In this document: positions 28,361 to 37,391 of the stretch, piece by piece
Layout: each line of letters begins with the position of its first letter
How positions within the stretch are numbered: the stretch's first letter is position 1
Source of the DNA: Saprospiraceae bacterium
GTDB taxonomy: Bacteria > Bacteroidota > Bacteroidia > Chitinophagales > Saprospiraceae
Direction of reading: 5' to 3'
Length of the DNA stretch: 57,989 nucleotides
Assembly (NCBI GenBank): GCA_016715405.1
Contig: JADKAE010000025.1
Span: 1-57,989, forward strand
Made by a program: the position numbers and the translations under genes
The notes under the pieces: generated by a model
Seen by the model: only the letters and a program-made list of their open reading frames with translations
Told to the model about the DNA's origin: nothing
The model's database searches: none

Positions 28361-28491
28361 AGGGTTTAGCGTTAGGGTTTAGCGATTGGGTTTAGCGATA
28401 GGGTTTAGCTGTATGTTTATTAAACTAAACCCTATCGCTAAACTGCGCATGCACTAAACCCTATCGCTAAACTGCCGTAGGCACTAAACCT
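28361..28491. repeat. GGGTTTAG repeat element, copy 2 (inverted relative to copy 1)
   Basis: Four perfect-phase 13-bp units (28362-28374, 28375-28387, 28388-28400, 28401-28413), each GGGTTTAG plus five bases, are followed by a near-palindromic centre and two CTAAACCCTATCGCTAAACTG units. The element ends two bases before the fasciclin stop codon. Confidence 0.85.
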
Positions 28492-28492
28492 C

Positions 28493-29059
28493 TCACTTCG
28501 GCAACAACACCGCGTCAATCACGTGCACAATACCGTTGGAGGCAGGTATAGTAGCGATAATATTGGCGCCGTTAATTTGCACCTTGCCGTCTTTGACGGT
28601 GATGGTGGCATTGCCGCCGTTAGCCATCCCCAGTTCTTGTCCGTCCTCAAAGAAATCAGCGCGGAGCATAGAGGTGGTGACGTGGTATTGCAGGATGTTC
28701 TGCAGGTCGGCCTTTTTCTCCGGCTTGAGCAAGCCTTCCACGGTGCCCGCGGGTAGCTTGGCAAAGGCATCGTTGGTGGGGGCAAATACGGTAAAGGGGC
28801 CTACGTTCGACAAATCGTCGAGCAACTCGGCAGCGGTGACGGCTGCTACCAGCGTGGTGTGGTCGGGCGAACCTGCAGCTACTTTTACCACATCTTTCAT
28901 CGAAGCATCGTCTTTTACCCCTGCCTGTCCGGCAACAGTTGTTGCACCGCTTCCATCTGCTGCTGCCGCAGTATCGGTGGCCTGGTTGCCACTACAACCC
29001 CAAAATAGGACTACAATGATTCCTGCCACCAGCATGTTGGCCATTCGCATTGATTTCAT
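28493..29059 (-). CDS. Fasciclin-domain lipoprotein
   Basis: 188 residues. A signal peptide ends in a lipobox (VVLFWGCSG, Cys at 22), then a low-complexity Ala/Thr/Gly stretch. One FAS1 domain follows, with the H1 motif TTLVAAVTAAELLDDLSNVGPFTVFAPTNDAFAKLP and the H2 motif GKVQINGANIIATIPASNGIVHVIDAVLLPK. FAS1 proteins are adhesion or matrix proteins exposed on the cell surface. It is the gene directly downstream of the Rrf2 regulator on the same strand, with a 23-bp dyad in its upstream region, so it is a good candidate member of that regulon. Confidence 0.92.
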   Translation of the reverse strand: MKSMRMANMLVAGIIVVLFWGCSGNQATDTAAAADGSGATTVAGQAGVKDDASMKDVVKVAAGSPDHTTLVAAVTAAELLDDLSNVGPFTVFAPTNDAFAKLPAGTVEGLLKPEKKADLQNILQYHVTTSMLRADFFEDGQELGMANGGNATITVKDGKVQINGANIIATIPASNGIVHVIDAVLLPK

Positions 29060-29072
29060 GATGAATTAGTTT

Positions 29073-29095
29073 AAGATTTAAGAGTATTTAATCTT
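29073..29095. promoter_or_regulatory. 23-bp dyad, candidate Rrf2-type operator upstream of the fasciclin gene
   Basis: The two 11-bp halves AAGATTTAAGA and TATTTAATCTT flank one central base and match as an inverted repeat at 9 of 11 positions. The 11-1-11 layout with AAG...CTT ends resembles the NsrR operator arrangement. It lies 14 bp upstream of the fasciclin start codon. Confidence 0.5.
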
Positions 29096-29113
29096 TTATT
29101 AAAACAAAAAAAG

Positions 29114-29557
29114 TTACGTGCAAGACACCAGCCTCACTTCCCCGCTGCGCACTTTGTCGCTCAACTCGGCAAGCGTGGTATGGCTAAATTTTTCTTTCAT
29201 AGTCAGCGTAATGTGGCGCCAAAAGTCGTGAACCGGGCAAGGCTGCTGCTCGCCACAGCCGGGCAGTCCCAAAAAACATTCACTGAAATACCCCTCCCCT
29301 TCCAATATGTACAGCATCTCCAGCAGAGTGACCTGTTCCGGGGCTTTGGCGAGCGCCACTCCTCCTGCCGGTCCGCGCTGAGAATGGAGTATGTGGTGCT
29401 GCGTGAGCGTCTGCAAGATCTTAGTGAGGAAGTGAAAGGAGATGTCCAGGTCTTCCGATATCTTGCGAATACTCACATAGCCCTCCTGATCCCGCTGCGC
29501 TGCGATGTACATCAGCGCGCGTAAACCGTATACTGCATTCATGGAGAGAGCTTTCAT
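29114..29557 (-). CDS. Rrf2-family transcriptional regulator, probably Fe-S
   Basis: 147 residues with the Rrf2 winged helix: MKALSMNAVYGLRALMYIA, the recognition region SIRKISEDLDISFHFLTKILQTLT, and the wing RGPAGGVALAK. Three cysteines, C94, C101 and C107 (ECFLGLPGCGEQQPC), are in the position and spacing range of the Fe-S cluster ligands of IscR and NsrR. That suggests sensing of nitric oxide, redox state or Fe-S status. Palindromes sit in its own upstream region (29567-29580) and before the downstream fasciclin gene, so autoregulation is plausible. Confidence 0.93.
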   Translation of the reverse strand: MKALSMNAVYGLRALMYIAAQRDQEGYVSIRKISEDLDISFHFLTKILQTLTQHHILHSQRGPAGGVALAKAPEQVTLLEMLYILEGEGYFSECFLGLPGCGEQQPCPVHDFWRHITLTMKEKFSHTTLAELSDKVRSGEVRLVSCT

Positions 29558-29566
29558 AACTTATTC

Positions 29567-29580
29567 AGACAATTTTGTCT
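29567..29580. promoter_or_regulatory. 14-bp perfect palindrome upstream of the Rrf2 gene
   Basis: AGACAATTTTGTCT is a perfect inverted repeat ten bases before the Rrf2 start codon. The adjacent TTAAATTTAA (29580-29589) is also palindromic. Position downstream of the presumed promoter fits repression by Rrf2 itself. Confidence 0.5.
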
Positions 29581-29682
29581 TAAATTTAAAGATTAGTCTG
29601 TAATTGACCAAAGATTTTTGCCTGATTTTTTTAATACTCCGAAGGCAGAAGCGATATTTGTAGACAATAAAAACCTAACACC

Positions 29683-30066
29683 ATGAAAAACAACGTAGTA
29701 GGCTGGTTTGAAATTCCCGTAAGTAATATGGATCGGGCGATCAAATTTTACGCGACGGTTTTCGGATTTGAACTCCAGCGCGAGCAGATGGGGCCGCTCG
29801 ACATGGCCTGGTTTCCCAGTATCGAAAACGCACCGGGAAGCGGGGGTTCGCTGGTACACCACGAGGCCGCCTACAAACCCTCTGCAGATGGCGTGCTGCT
29901 GTACTTTACCGCCCACTCCGGCGACCTCAGCAACGAACTCTCCCGCGTGGAAGCCGCCGGCGGCAAAGTACTGCTCGAAAAACGCCTTATCACCGAAGAG
30001 ATCGGTTATATGGGGCTTTTCCTGGATTCGGAAGGCAACAGGATTGCCATGCATTCGCGGGAATAG
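29683..30066 (+). CDS. VOC-family (glyoxalase-like) protein
   Basis: 127 residues forming two beta-alpha-beta-beta-beta modules. The first opens VGWFEIPVSNMDRAIKFYATVFGFEL, the second YFTAHSGDLSNELSRVEAAGGKVLLEK. It closes with YMGLFLDSEGNRIAMHS, where a VOC metal ligand Glu often sits. VOC proteins bind metals and act as lyases, dioxygenases or drug-binding proteins; the substrate here cannot be told. The gene is divergent from the Rrf2 gene, 125 bp away. Confidence 0.9.
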   Translation: MKNNVVGWFEIPVSNMDRAIKFYATVFGFELQREQMGPLDMAWFPSIENAPGSGGSLVHHEAAYKPSADGVLLYFTAHSGDLSNELSRVEAAGGKVLLEKRLITEEIGYMGLFLDSEGNRIAMHSRE

Positions 30067-30098
30067 TATCCATTCATTACGCTATTTTACTCAACTTT

Positions 30099-32410
30099 AT
30101 GCCTGCCATCCATTTATTATGGGGTACAATGCTACTCCTGCTAACAGCCTGTCAATCCATGGAATCTACCCATCGCAATAAGCAGGCTGAGGGAGACGCC
30201 CTGGCCATCGCGGTCGATTCTGCCCAAAACAGGAGTTTTCCTATACCGATAAAAAATCGGGCTATTACTACGCCACCACGCATTCGGAAGAAAACAACAT
30301 GTGGTTTGCCGGTTGGAATATTGCCGGGAAAAGGATTTTTTCCGACTACCGCCTTTATCTGGATAATACACCGCTTGATCGCCACACATCTGATGTGAGG
30401 GTTTTTCCGCACCAACTCCAGCGCACATACCCAAAAGCTGTGGAAACGTTTTCAATGGTAGATGACCTCGAGATATTGGCCATCCGAATAGAACAAGTGC
30501 AAGGAAAAGAAATCGGTTTTTCATTTTTGGGCGACTTGCTTGTTTTTTACAAAAACAGGACGGGCACTTTGACCTTTAGCCCAAAAGAAATTCCGGAATG
30601 CAAAGTAGTCGTTACCACCTGGAATACCTCCAGTCTGCGCTACGACAACGACAGGCTACACGCCCCCGCCGATGCGGGAGGTTTTTTAATTGCTTTCGAC
30701 AAAACGGAAGAAGGCGCACAAGAGAAAATTGCTCTTTTCAGGAAAAATGCCGGGCGATTAATCGCGCAAAGAACAAACCGGCTCGACGCAGTTGCCCATT
30801 CTTTTTTTATACAATCTGATAACGACACACTGGACCGAGCTATTCCCTGGATTGGACTAACGCTCGACCAGCTAATTACCCGTCAGCAAGGCGCCGGCAT
30901 TTACGCCGGCTTACCCTGGTTTAACCAATACTGGGGGCGAGATATGTTTATTTCGTTTCCGGGCGCCTGCCTGGTGTCGGGCAACTATGCCGTAGCCAAA
31001 GAAATTTTGCTGGATTTCGCCAAATTCCAGCTCGTGGACAAAAATTCACGCTTTTTTGGCAGAATTCCCAACCGCGCTCAACCCACCGATATTATTTACA
31101 ATACCACCGATGGCACACCGCGTTTCGTGATCCAAATACTCGAGTACGTGAGATATTCCGGCGACACTTCCATCATCAGGCAGTTATATCCACATATCAA
31201 AAGAACCATAGAGGGTAGCCTGATGTACTGGGTAGACGAAAACGGATTTTTGACCCACGACGACGCCGACACCTGGATGGACGCCAAAAAAGAAGGAAAA
31301 ACCCCCTATTCACCCCGCGGCAACAGGGCCAATGATATCCAGGCACTTTGGCACGAACAATTACTCGCCGGCGCTTTTTTTGCCGATTTCATGGGGGATC
31401 AGACAAACAAGAAAGAATGGACTGCGCTGGCTAAAAAGGTAAAATCAAATTTTAGCAATTATTTTTTAAACACAGGTTATGACTACATGGCAGACCGGCT
31501 CACCGCTGAAGGCGTGCAGGATTTTAAATTGCGGCCCAATCAATTATACGCGCTCGATCTGTTGGATGATGAAAACCTGAAAGCCCACATAGCCAAAAAG
31601 GTATGGGAAAACCTGGTGTATCCCTGGGGCGTGGCTTCGCTTTCGCAAAACGACCCCGATTTTTATCCCTACCACGAACATTGGCATTATTACCATAAAG
31701 ACGCCGCCTACCACAACGGCACGGTATGGCTCTGGAATAACGGCATGGCCATGCAGCGTCTGATAGAAGCCGGGCAAACTGATCTGGCGTATGCGTTATT
31801 CCGCAATATGAACCGGCAGGCGTTATACGAAGGCGCCGTAGGCAGCCTCTCAGAAAATGCCGATGCCCTGCCCCCCCGGCGCCACCTGGGCCAAACGCTC
31901 GGGTACTTTTTGCAGGCCTGGTCAAACGCCGAGCAGTTGAGAATTTGGTACCAATATTTTTTTGGCGTCCGCCCCAATTTATTGCGCAACGAAATTACTA
32001 TTCAACCGCATATACCTGGTGAGATCAAACAACTGCGCACAAAAGTCAAAGTCGGTCCCGGCGAGCTCGCTATTTTCTGGAATATGGCTTCAGATACCAT
32101 GCTGGAATACCGGTTCACAGGGTTTTCAGGTAGCGCTTATATCGATATTTCCCCTTTTCAAAAATTCAAAATTGATATCAATAAAAGCGCCACCTGTAAA
32201 ATAGCCATTCGCGAAAATACCTTGCATTTTACGCTATTGGATAACCTCGATAAAATAACCGGCACAGAAACCTTCCCGCCCGATCCCACCCTGTCAGCCA
32301 GGCTGAAAACATGGCATGATTTGTTCAAAAACACCGGTTTCGCAAAACCCTATTTACAACCAAACTTAAAAAGCCTGCAACATTATCACGAAGTAGAGAT
32401 CACTTATTGA
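30099..32410 (+). CDS. Amylo-alpha-1,6-glucosidase-type lipoprotein (one frameshift)
   Basis: About 770 residues after correcting one indel. The N-terminus (MPAIHLLWGTMLLLLTACQS) is a lipoprotein signal with lipobox LTAC. After the N-terminal beta domain, the catalytic (alpha/alpha)6 barrel resembles the C-terminal domain of glycogen-debranching enzymes: GLPWFNQYWGRDMFISFPGACLVSGNY, FFGRIPNRAQPTDIIYNTTDGTPRFV, WVDENGFLTHDDADTWMDA, and the later SLSENAD and W-x-NAEQLRIW segments. It probably cuts alpha-glucan branches or a related alpha-linked sugar outside the cytoplasm. The frame changes at the A-run 30226-30229 (one A short); the frame then reads EFSYTDKKSGYYYATTHSEENNM into the core. Confidence 0.85.
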
Positions 32411-32525
32411 ATGGCCCTGTCACCTTGTCACCACTTGGCGCTTCCTTGCCTGCACCCCATAGCGGACGGACAACGTTTCACTGGTCGTCACTTCACCCTT
32501 ACCCCTTACCCTTGTCACCTCAAAA
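32411..32525. repeat. GTCACC-rich repeat stretch
   Basis: Copies of CCTGTCACCTTGTCACC and related GTCACTTCACCC and CCTTACCC units are scattered here. A very similar block (CACCCTGTCACCTTGTCACC) occurs at 36628-36650. Both are intergenic, just after stop codons. Confidence 0.55.
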
Positions 32526-32548
32526 AAAATCCCCCGAATTTATATAGA

Positions 32549-32581
32549 TTTTAACCAAGCGACGTTTAACCCTTAGCTTTG
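32549..32581 (+). promoter_or_regulatory. Candidate promoter for the DUF4294 gene
   Basis: TAGCTTTG (32574-32581) fits the TAnnTTTG -7 element. TTTT at 32549-32552, 21 bp upstream, may serve as the -33 element. Confidence 0.5.
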
Positions 32582-32625
32582 TGGAGTTGTTTTACTAAAG
32601 CACAGACAAGAAAAAAACCGGAGAG

Positions 32626-33237
32626 ATGAGATTTTTGATAACCATACTAGCGATTGCCTTCATAACTTCAAGCCTTAGCGCACAGGAGGAAAAACGCGGC
32701 ACAGTGACCATTGCGGGCAAGATCCTGCCCTTTATCATAGACGATTGCGGCGACACGCTGCTAATCGCCCAGCTCGATGACGTATCGGTATCCTCCTTTC
32801 GCAAATTCAATAGCGACGAGGATTACAAAAAATATCGCCGCTATCGCGCTTATGCGGTCAAAGTATACCCCTATGCGGTGGAAGCTGTGAAGGTGTTTCG
32901 CCAGATAGAGGTCGTTACGGCCGAAATGCGCCGGGGCAAGCAAAAAAAATACGTCAAACACCTTCAAAAAGAGCTCGACGACAAATTTGAAGATCCCCTG
33001 CGCAAACTTAGCCGCACACAGGGCATGGTGCTGATGAAAATGGTAGAAAAAGAACTCAACGTACCCACCTACGACCTCATCAGGGAGTTGCGGGGCGGCT
33101 TCACGGCTTCTTATTGGAGCACAATGGGGCGTTTTTACGGCCACCGCCTGCGCGAAGGCTACAAACGGGGGGAAGACCCCATACTTGATATCGTGCTCGA
33201 TGATTTCAATATTTCTTACCAGGTGAGCAAACAATAA
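32626..33237 (+). CDS. DUF4294 secreted protein
   Basis: 203 residues. Residues 1-19 (MRFLITILAIAFITSSLSA) are a signal peptide ending before QEEK. The body matches the DUF4294 pattern of Bacteroidota: ILPFIIDDCGDTLLIAQLDDV, YRRYRAYAVKVYPYAVEAVKVFRQIE, KLSRTQGMVLMKMVEKELN, and ELRGGFTASYWSTMGRFYGHRLREGY. It is periplasmic or envelope-attached with no known activity. The next gene starts four bases after its stop, so the two form an operon. Confidence 0.9.
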   Translation: MRFLITILAIAFITSSLSAQEEKRGTVTIAGKILPFIIDDCGDTLLIAQLDDVSVSSFRKFNSDEDYKKYRRYRAYAVKVYPYAVEAVKVFRQIEVVTAEMRRGKQKKYVKHLQKELDDKFEDPLRKLSRTQGMVLMKMVEKELNVPTYDLIRELRGGFTASYWSTMGRFYGHRLREGYKRGEDPILDIVLDDFNISYQVSKQ

Positions 33238-33240
33238 CCA

Positions 33241-33659
33241 ATGAAAAGATACCTCCTACTGGCGAGCGCCGCCCTCCTGCTGCTATTATCCCTTTCTTTT
33301 GCACCAGGGCCAAAGAGTCGGACATCGAAAAGGCCAAAACGAAGGTTGAAGACCTGGGCAAAGACCTGGAAACGGAGATGGCCGACAGCCGCCGCGAAAT
33401 GCAGCAGGAAATTGACAAAGCCGGCAATCAAATCGACCGCGAATTAGCCGAGCTGGAAAAGGAATTGCGCAGCGCTAAAGCCGACGCCAAAGAGAAACTT
33501 TCCGACAGGATCGCCCAACTCAAAAAGAGTAAAAGCGACTTAGCCGAAAAAAGCAGGGAGCTCGACCGCCAAATGCAGGACAACATGGAAGCGTTTCGCA
33601 AGAAAATGGATAAAACCCTGAAGAAGCTGGAAAAAGAGCTGGAAGAATCTTCCAATTAA
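33241..33659 (+). CDS. Small coiled-coil lipoprotein-like protein (one frameshift)
   Basis: About 139 residues after correction. The first frame (from 33241) gives a hydrophobic export signal (MKRYLLLASAALLLLLSLSF). With one more T in the run at 33297-33300 the chain continues CTRAKESDIEKAKTKVEDLGKD and joins the downstream frame MADSRREMQQEIDKAGNQID. The restored Cys right after the hydrophobic core suggests lipidation. The rest is a nearly uninterrupted charged helix with heptads (LEKELRSAKADAKEKLSDRI) and no catalytic motif, probably an envelope coiled-coil protein. Its stop overlaps the convergent flippase gene by four bases. Confidence 0.7.
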
Positions 33660-35146
33660 CGCAGCACTGCCGCCAATTTTTTCTTTTCCAATAAATAGAT
33701 CGCTGCGATGAATATCCCTATTAAAGCGGTATTCACTACCAATCGCCATGTCAGCGATACCGGCGACAAATACAAACTCAAGGCGTATATGCCCAACGCG
33801 AGCACAATGTACAAGCCAATGCGGGGTATATTGTAGGGAACCGCAAAAAAGCGCTGTCCGATGAAATAGCAGGCCGCCGCCATACTTGAATAACAGATCA
33901 ACGTAGCCCAGGCCGAGCCGTAATATCCAATCACCGGTATCCACCAAATATTAAGCGCCATAGTTACGGCGGCGCCGGCCAGCGATATATATGCTCCCCA
34001 ATGAGTAAGGTCGTTCACGCGGTACCACACCGATAAATTGTAGTAAAGTCCCAGAAACAAGTTAGCCATCAGCAAGATGGGCACTACCCCTAATCCTGCC
34101 CAATACCCTGGAGCGATAAAATATTTAAACAGATCGAGGTACAACATCACGCCTAAAAAACCTAGGGCCATAAAAACCGTGAAATAAAGCGCTACGTCTG
34201 CATAAAGCTGCCGCGCATTTTCCGCGTTTTTGTGTTTGAAAAAAAATGGTTCGGCGCCGTATCGGAAGGCCTGCGTGAATAAACTCAACAGCATCGCCAG
34301 CTTGTAATTGGCCCCGTAGATACCCAATTGTTCCTGCCTGGCTTTGACGGTGCCTTCTAACAAAAAAGGCATCATCTGTCGTGAAAAAGTTTCATTGATG
34401 ACGTAAGAAAACCCCACCAGGATAAGCGGAGCGGCGTACACCATCATCTGCCACCACAGTCGCTTGTCGAAACGCCATTGCATGCGCCGGTAAACCGGCA
34501 ATAACAATAGCAGTGCAAAAGCGCTGGCCATCACGTTGGAAAGAAAAATATAAGTAATCGCCTGTTCAGGATGATAAAAAGTGTGGAGGAGGCCGTGTAC
34601 AGGAGCAAAACCCTGGTGTTTCAGTAAATAAGGGCACAATAGCAGAAAAAATAAATTGCCTCCGATATTGATCAATATAACCGCGAGTCGGATAAAGGCA
34701 TACAGTTTGGCGCGTCCTTCCAAGCGCAACCGAGCAAAGGGAATTTCACACAACGCATCCAGACACAGAATTAGCACACATAACTTAACCAGATGGGTGT
34801 ATTCGGGGTATTGAAACAATTGTGCGATGGACCCGGCCAACGACCACAGCAATACGCCAAGTCCCACAGAAGATATGGCGATTGAAATCGAAGCCGTCCG
34901 AAAGGCCTTTTCTGCCTCAGCCTGCTCAACCCCTGTAGCATAGCGAAAAAAAGCCGTCTCCATCCGGTAAGTAAAAGCAATCATCAGCAGCGCCACAATA
35001 GCAAACAGATTGGATACTATCCCGTAATCGGAGCGATTCTCCAACTGATAGGTATACAACGGCGTGAGCAGAAAATACAGGAATCGCCCTGCAATAGCGC
35101 TAATACCGTATACAGCCGTTTCTTTCGTCAATTTTGCCAGTGACAT
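33656..35146 (-). CDS. Polysaccharide/lipid-oligosaccharide flippase (MATE/Wzx-like)
   Basis: 496 residues with about 14 hydrophobic segments; the start MSLAKLTKETAVYGISAIAGRFLYFLLTPLYT is typical of the PST/Wzx group. It should flip lipid-linked oligosaccharides across the inner membrane for capsule, O-antigen or exopolysaccharide assembly. Conserved features include RYATGVEQAEAEKAFRT and a later VLVGFSYVINETFSRQMMPFLL motif. No glycosyltransferases are adjacent, so the substrate cannot be inferred. Confidence 0.9.
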   Translation of the reverse strand: MSLAKLTKETAVYGISAIAGRFLYFLLTPLYTYQLENRSDYGIVSNLFAIVALLMIAFTYRMETAFFRYATGVEQAEAEKAFRTASISIAISSVGLGVLLWSLAGSIAQLFQYPEYTHLVKLCVLILCLDALCEIPFARLRLEGRAKLYAFIRLAVILINIGGNLFFLLLCPYLLKHQGFAPVHGLLHTFYHPEQAITYIFLSNVMASAFALLLLLPVYRRMQWRFDKRLWWQMMVYAAPLILVGFSYVINETFSRQMMPFLLEGTVKARQEQLGIYGANYKLAMLLSLFTQAFRYGAEPFFFKHKNAENARQLYADVALYFTVFMALGFLGVMLYLDLFKYFIAPGYWAGLGVVPILLMANLFLGLYYNLSVWYRVNDLTHWGAYISLAGAAVTMALNIWWIPVIGYYGSAWATLICYSSMAAACYFIGQRFFAVPYNIPRIGLYIVLALGIYALSLYLSPVSLTWRLVVNTALIGIFIAAIYLLEKKKLAAVLR

Positions 35147-35261
35147 GCCCCGGTTTCTTTACTGCAATGTTACCACAAAATCGGCAAGACGCCAATAAAG
35201 CAGCAATCTTTGGGATGTATGCATTATCTTTGGCGCTCAAGGCGTAAAGCTTGAATCCGAT

Positions 35262-36371
35262 ATGATCAATGTGCCACTGCTAAAAAAGATATGTGAAACC
35301 CCGGGAGCGCCGGGTTTCGAACAGCCCATCCGCGACCTGGTGGTGAGGGAAGTTACGCCGTTGGTGGACGAACTCTCCATTGACAATATGGGCAACGTGA
35401 TCGCGTTGAAAAAAGGGAAAACGCGCAAAAAGGTGATGATCGCCGCCCATATGGATGAAATCGCGTTTATCGTTACCCATATCGACGACGATGGCTTTTT
35501 GCGGTTCCACCCCCTGGGCGGATTCGACGCTAAAACGCTCACCTCCCAACGCGTTATCATTCACGGCAAACGCGATGTGATCGGCGTGATGGGCTCCAAA
35601 CCCGTCCATCTCATGCGCCCCGAAGAACGCACCAAAGCAGTGCCCATCACCGACTATTTCATCGACACGGGTTTGAGCAAAAAAGAAGCCGAGCAACTTA
35701 TCGCGGTGGGCGACCCCGTTACCCGCGAACGCGAATTGATAGAAATGGGCGATTGCGTCAATAGCAAATCGCTCGACAACCGCGTATCAGTGTTTATTCT
35801 GCTCGAAACTTTGCGCGAATTACAAGGTCAAGAACCACCCTGCGACATATACGCCGTATTTACCGTACAGGAAGAAGTAGGCATTCGCGGCGCTATCTCT
35901 TCTGCACACCTTATCGATCCCGACTTCGGTTTTGGCCTCGATGTAACCATCGCTTTCGACGTTCCCGGCGCCTATGCCCACGAGATGGTGACCCGACTGG
36001 GCAAAGGCGCCGCCATCAAAATCATGGACGCCTCGGTAATCAGCGACTACCGCATGGTGAATTACCTCAAAACATTGGCCGACCGCCACAATATACCCTG
36101 GCAACCCGAGATTTTGCCCGCCGGAGGCACCGACACCGCCGGCGTACAGCGACAGGGTAAAAAAGGCGCTATTTCGGGAGCCATTTCTATTCCGCTGCGA
36201 CATATTCACCAAACGATAGAACTGGCGCATAAAGGAGATATTCTCCATTGCATTCACCTGCTGAAAGTTGCCCTGCTAAACCTCGATCAATTCGATTGGG
36301 GCTTTGGCCGCACACGCTATGAACCACCCCAACAAAACGACAGTAAGTCCAGCGACGATTTATACGAATAA
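35262..36371 (+). CDS. M42-family metallopeptidase
   Basis: 369 residues; co-catalytic metallo-aminopeptidase of the M42 (glutamyl aminopeptidase/deblocking) family, cytoplasmic. Metal and catalytic signatures appear in order: MIAAHMDEIAF (His ligand near residue 64), CVNSKSLDNRVSV (Asp ligand), TVQEEVGIRGA (catalytic and ligand Glu), AFDVPG, GGTDTAG, and IPLRHIHQ (His ligand). The N-terminal LLKKICETPGAPGFEQPIRDLV is also typical. The ATG at 35262 follows an upstream AT-rich stretch with no Shine-Dalgarno. It is 11 bp upstream of the pterin dehydratase gene, so they probably share a transcript. Confidence 0.95.
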   Translation: MINVPLLKKICETPGAPGFEQPIRDLVVREVTPLVDELSIDNMGNVIALKKGKTRKKVMIAAHMDEIAFIVTHIDDDGFLRFHPLGGFDAKTLTSQRVIIHGKRDVIGVMGSKPVHLMRPEERTKAVPITDYFIDTGLSKKEAEQLIAVGDPVTRERELIEMGDCVNSKSLDNRVSVFILLETLRELQGQEPPCDIYAVFTVQEEVGIRGAISSAHLIDPDFGFGLDVTIAFDVPGAYAHEMVTRLGKGAAIKIMDASVISDYRMVNYLKTLADRHNIPWQPEILPAGGTDTAGVQRQGKKGAISGAISIPLRHIHQTIELAHKGDILHCIHLLKVALLNLDQFDWGFGRTRYEPPQQNDSKSSDDLYE

Positions 36372-36381
36372 CGCAATTGCC

Positions 36382-36624
36382 ATGTGGATAGAAAAAAATA
36401 ATGCGCTGACCGCTTCGTTCCGGTTTAAAAACTTCGCTGAAGCTTTTGCCTTCATGACCGAGGTTGCCTTACACGCTGAACAGCAACAACACCACCCCGA
36501 CTGGCGCAATGTGTGGAATACGGTTGACATCACCTTGAATACCCACGACGCAGGCGGCATAGTGACTGAAAAAGATCAAAAACTGGCTGCCACGATCAGC
36601 CAGGTGTATAATAAATACGCATGA
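36382..36624 (+). CDS. 4a-hydroxytetrahydrobiopterin dehydratase-like protein
   Basis: With the ATG at 36382 (MWIEKNNALTASFRF) the protein has 80 residues. The PCD/DCoH pattern is clear: FKNFAEAFAFMTEVALHAEQQQHHPDW (with the active-site HHP), NVWNTVDITLNTHDAGGIVTEKD. These enzymes dehydrate 4a-carbinolamine pterins formed by aromatic amino acid hydroxylases. Earlier in-frame ATGs (36304, 36319) overlap the M42 gene and add unconserved residues. The gene is followed by a GTCACC-type repeat and then coaX. Confidence 0.88.
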   Translation: MWIEKNNALTASFRFKNFAEAFAFMTEVALHAEQQQHHPDWRNVWNTVDITLNTHDAGGIVTEKDQKLAATISQVYNKYA

Positions 36625-36656
36625 ATTGTCACCCTGTCACCTTGTCACCTAATTAA

Positions 36657-37391
36657 ATGAACCTATCCATCGACATAGGCAACAGCCGGGTTAAAATCGG
36701 CCTCTTTGATGGTAGCCAGCTTGCACAAAAATGGAACTGGGAATTTTGGCAGGCGGAAGAATTACTTGCATTGGCAACCAACCTTCGGGTGAAAAATATC
36801 ATCTTATCAACTGTGGCAGACACATTGCCCGCTCAGGTAGAACAAGCGCTCAGGGATAATTTTTACTATCTGCCACTCAACAATCAAACACCTTTACCAT
36901 TTAATAACCTATATCGCACACCCCAAACGCTCGGTAAAGACCGACTCGCAGCCGTGGCAGGCGCACTGGCGCTTTTCCCGGGGCAACATTGCCTGGCAAT
37001 CGATGCGGGCACTTGTATTACCTTTGATCTCCTTACCGGAGGCGGCGACTACCTCGGCGGCAATATTTCGCCGGGTGTGCGTTTGAGGTTGAAAGCTATG
37101 CACGCTTTTACAGCCCGCTTGCCCGAACTGGAACCCGATGCCACCGATTTATGGCTCGGGTATAGCACCGATAGCGCTATGCGCAACGGCGCGCAGTGGG
37201 GTGCGGCATTCGAAATTGAGGGCATAATAGCCCAATGCAGGGCCTTTTACGACCCTATACAAGTAATTCTGACGGGAGGCGATGCGGATTTTTTGGCAAA
37301 AATGATGAAAAGCCAGATATTTGTGCACGCTGAACTCGTTTTGTTCGGTTTAAATAAAATACTAGAATATAATGTCAATCAAGTGGCGTAG
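36657..37391 (+). CDS. coaX: Type III pantothenate kinase
   Basis: 244 residues; phosphorylates pantothenate with ATP, the first committed step of coenzyme A synthesis. Motifs: SIDIGNSRVKIGLF (phosphate 1), LGKDRLAAVAGA, CLAIDAGTCITFDLLTGG (phosphate 2), GGNISPGVRLRLKAMHAFTARLPEL (pantothenate loop), and LTGGDADFL. The length is standard. The last 20 bases overlap the start of the outer-membrane-protein gene. coaX followed by such an outer-membrane protein and a TPR protein is an order I know from Bacteroidota. Confidence 0.96.
   Translation: MNLSIDIGNSRVKIGLFDGSQLAQKWNWEFWQAEELLALATNLRVKNIILSTVADTLPAQVEQALRDNFYYLPLNNQTPLPFNNLYRTPQTLGKDRLAAVAGALALFPGQHCLAIDAGTCITFDLLTGGGDYLGGNISPGVRLRLKAMHAFTARLPELEPDATDLWLGYSTDSAMRNGAQWGAAFEIEGIIAQCRAFYDPIQVILTGGDADFLAKMMKSQIFVHAELVLFGLNKILEYNVNQVA

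Noticed and set aside
27496..28491. The GGGTTTAG units as a telomere or CRISPR array
   Set aside because: The 13-bp units are directly adjacent with no unique spacers of CRISPR length, the elements are palindromic, and they lie inside a gene-dense chromosome.
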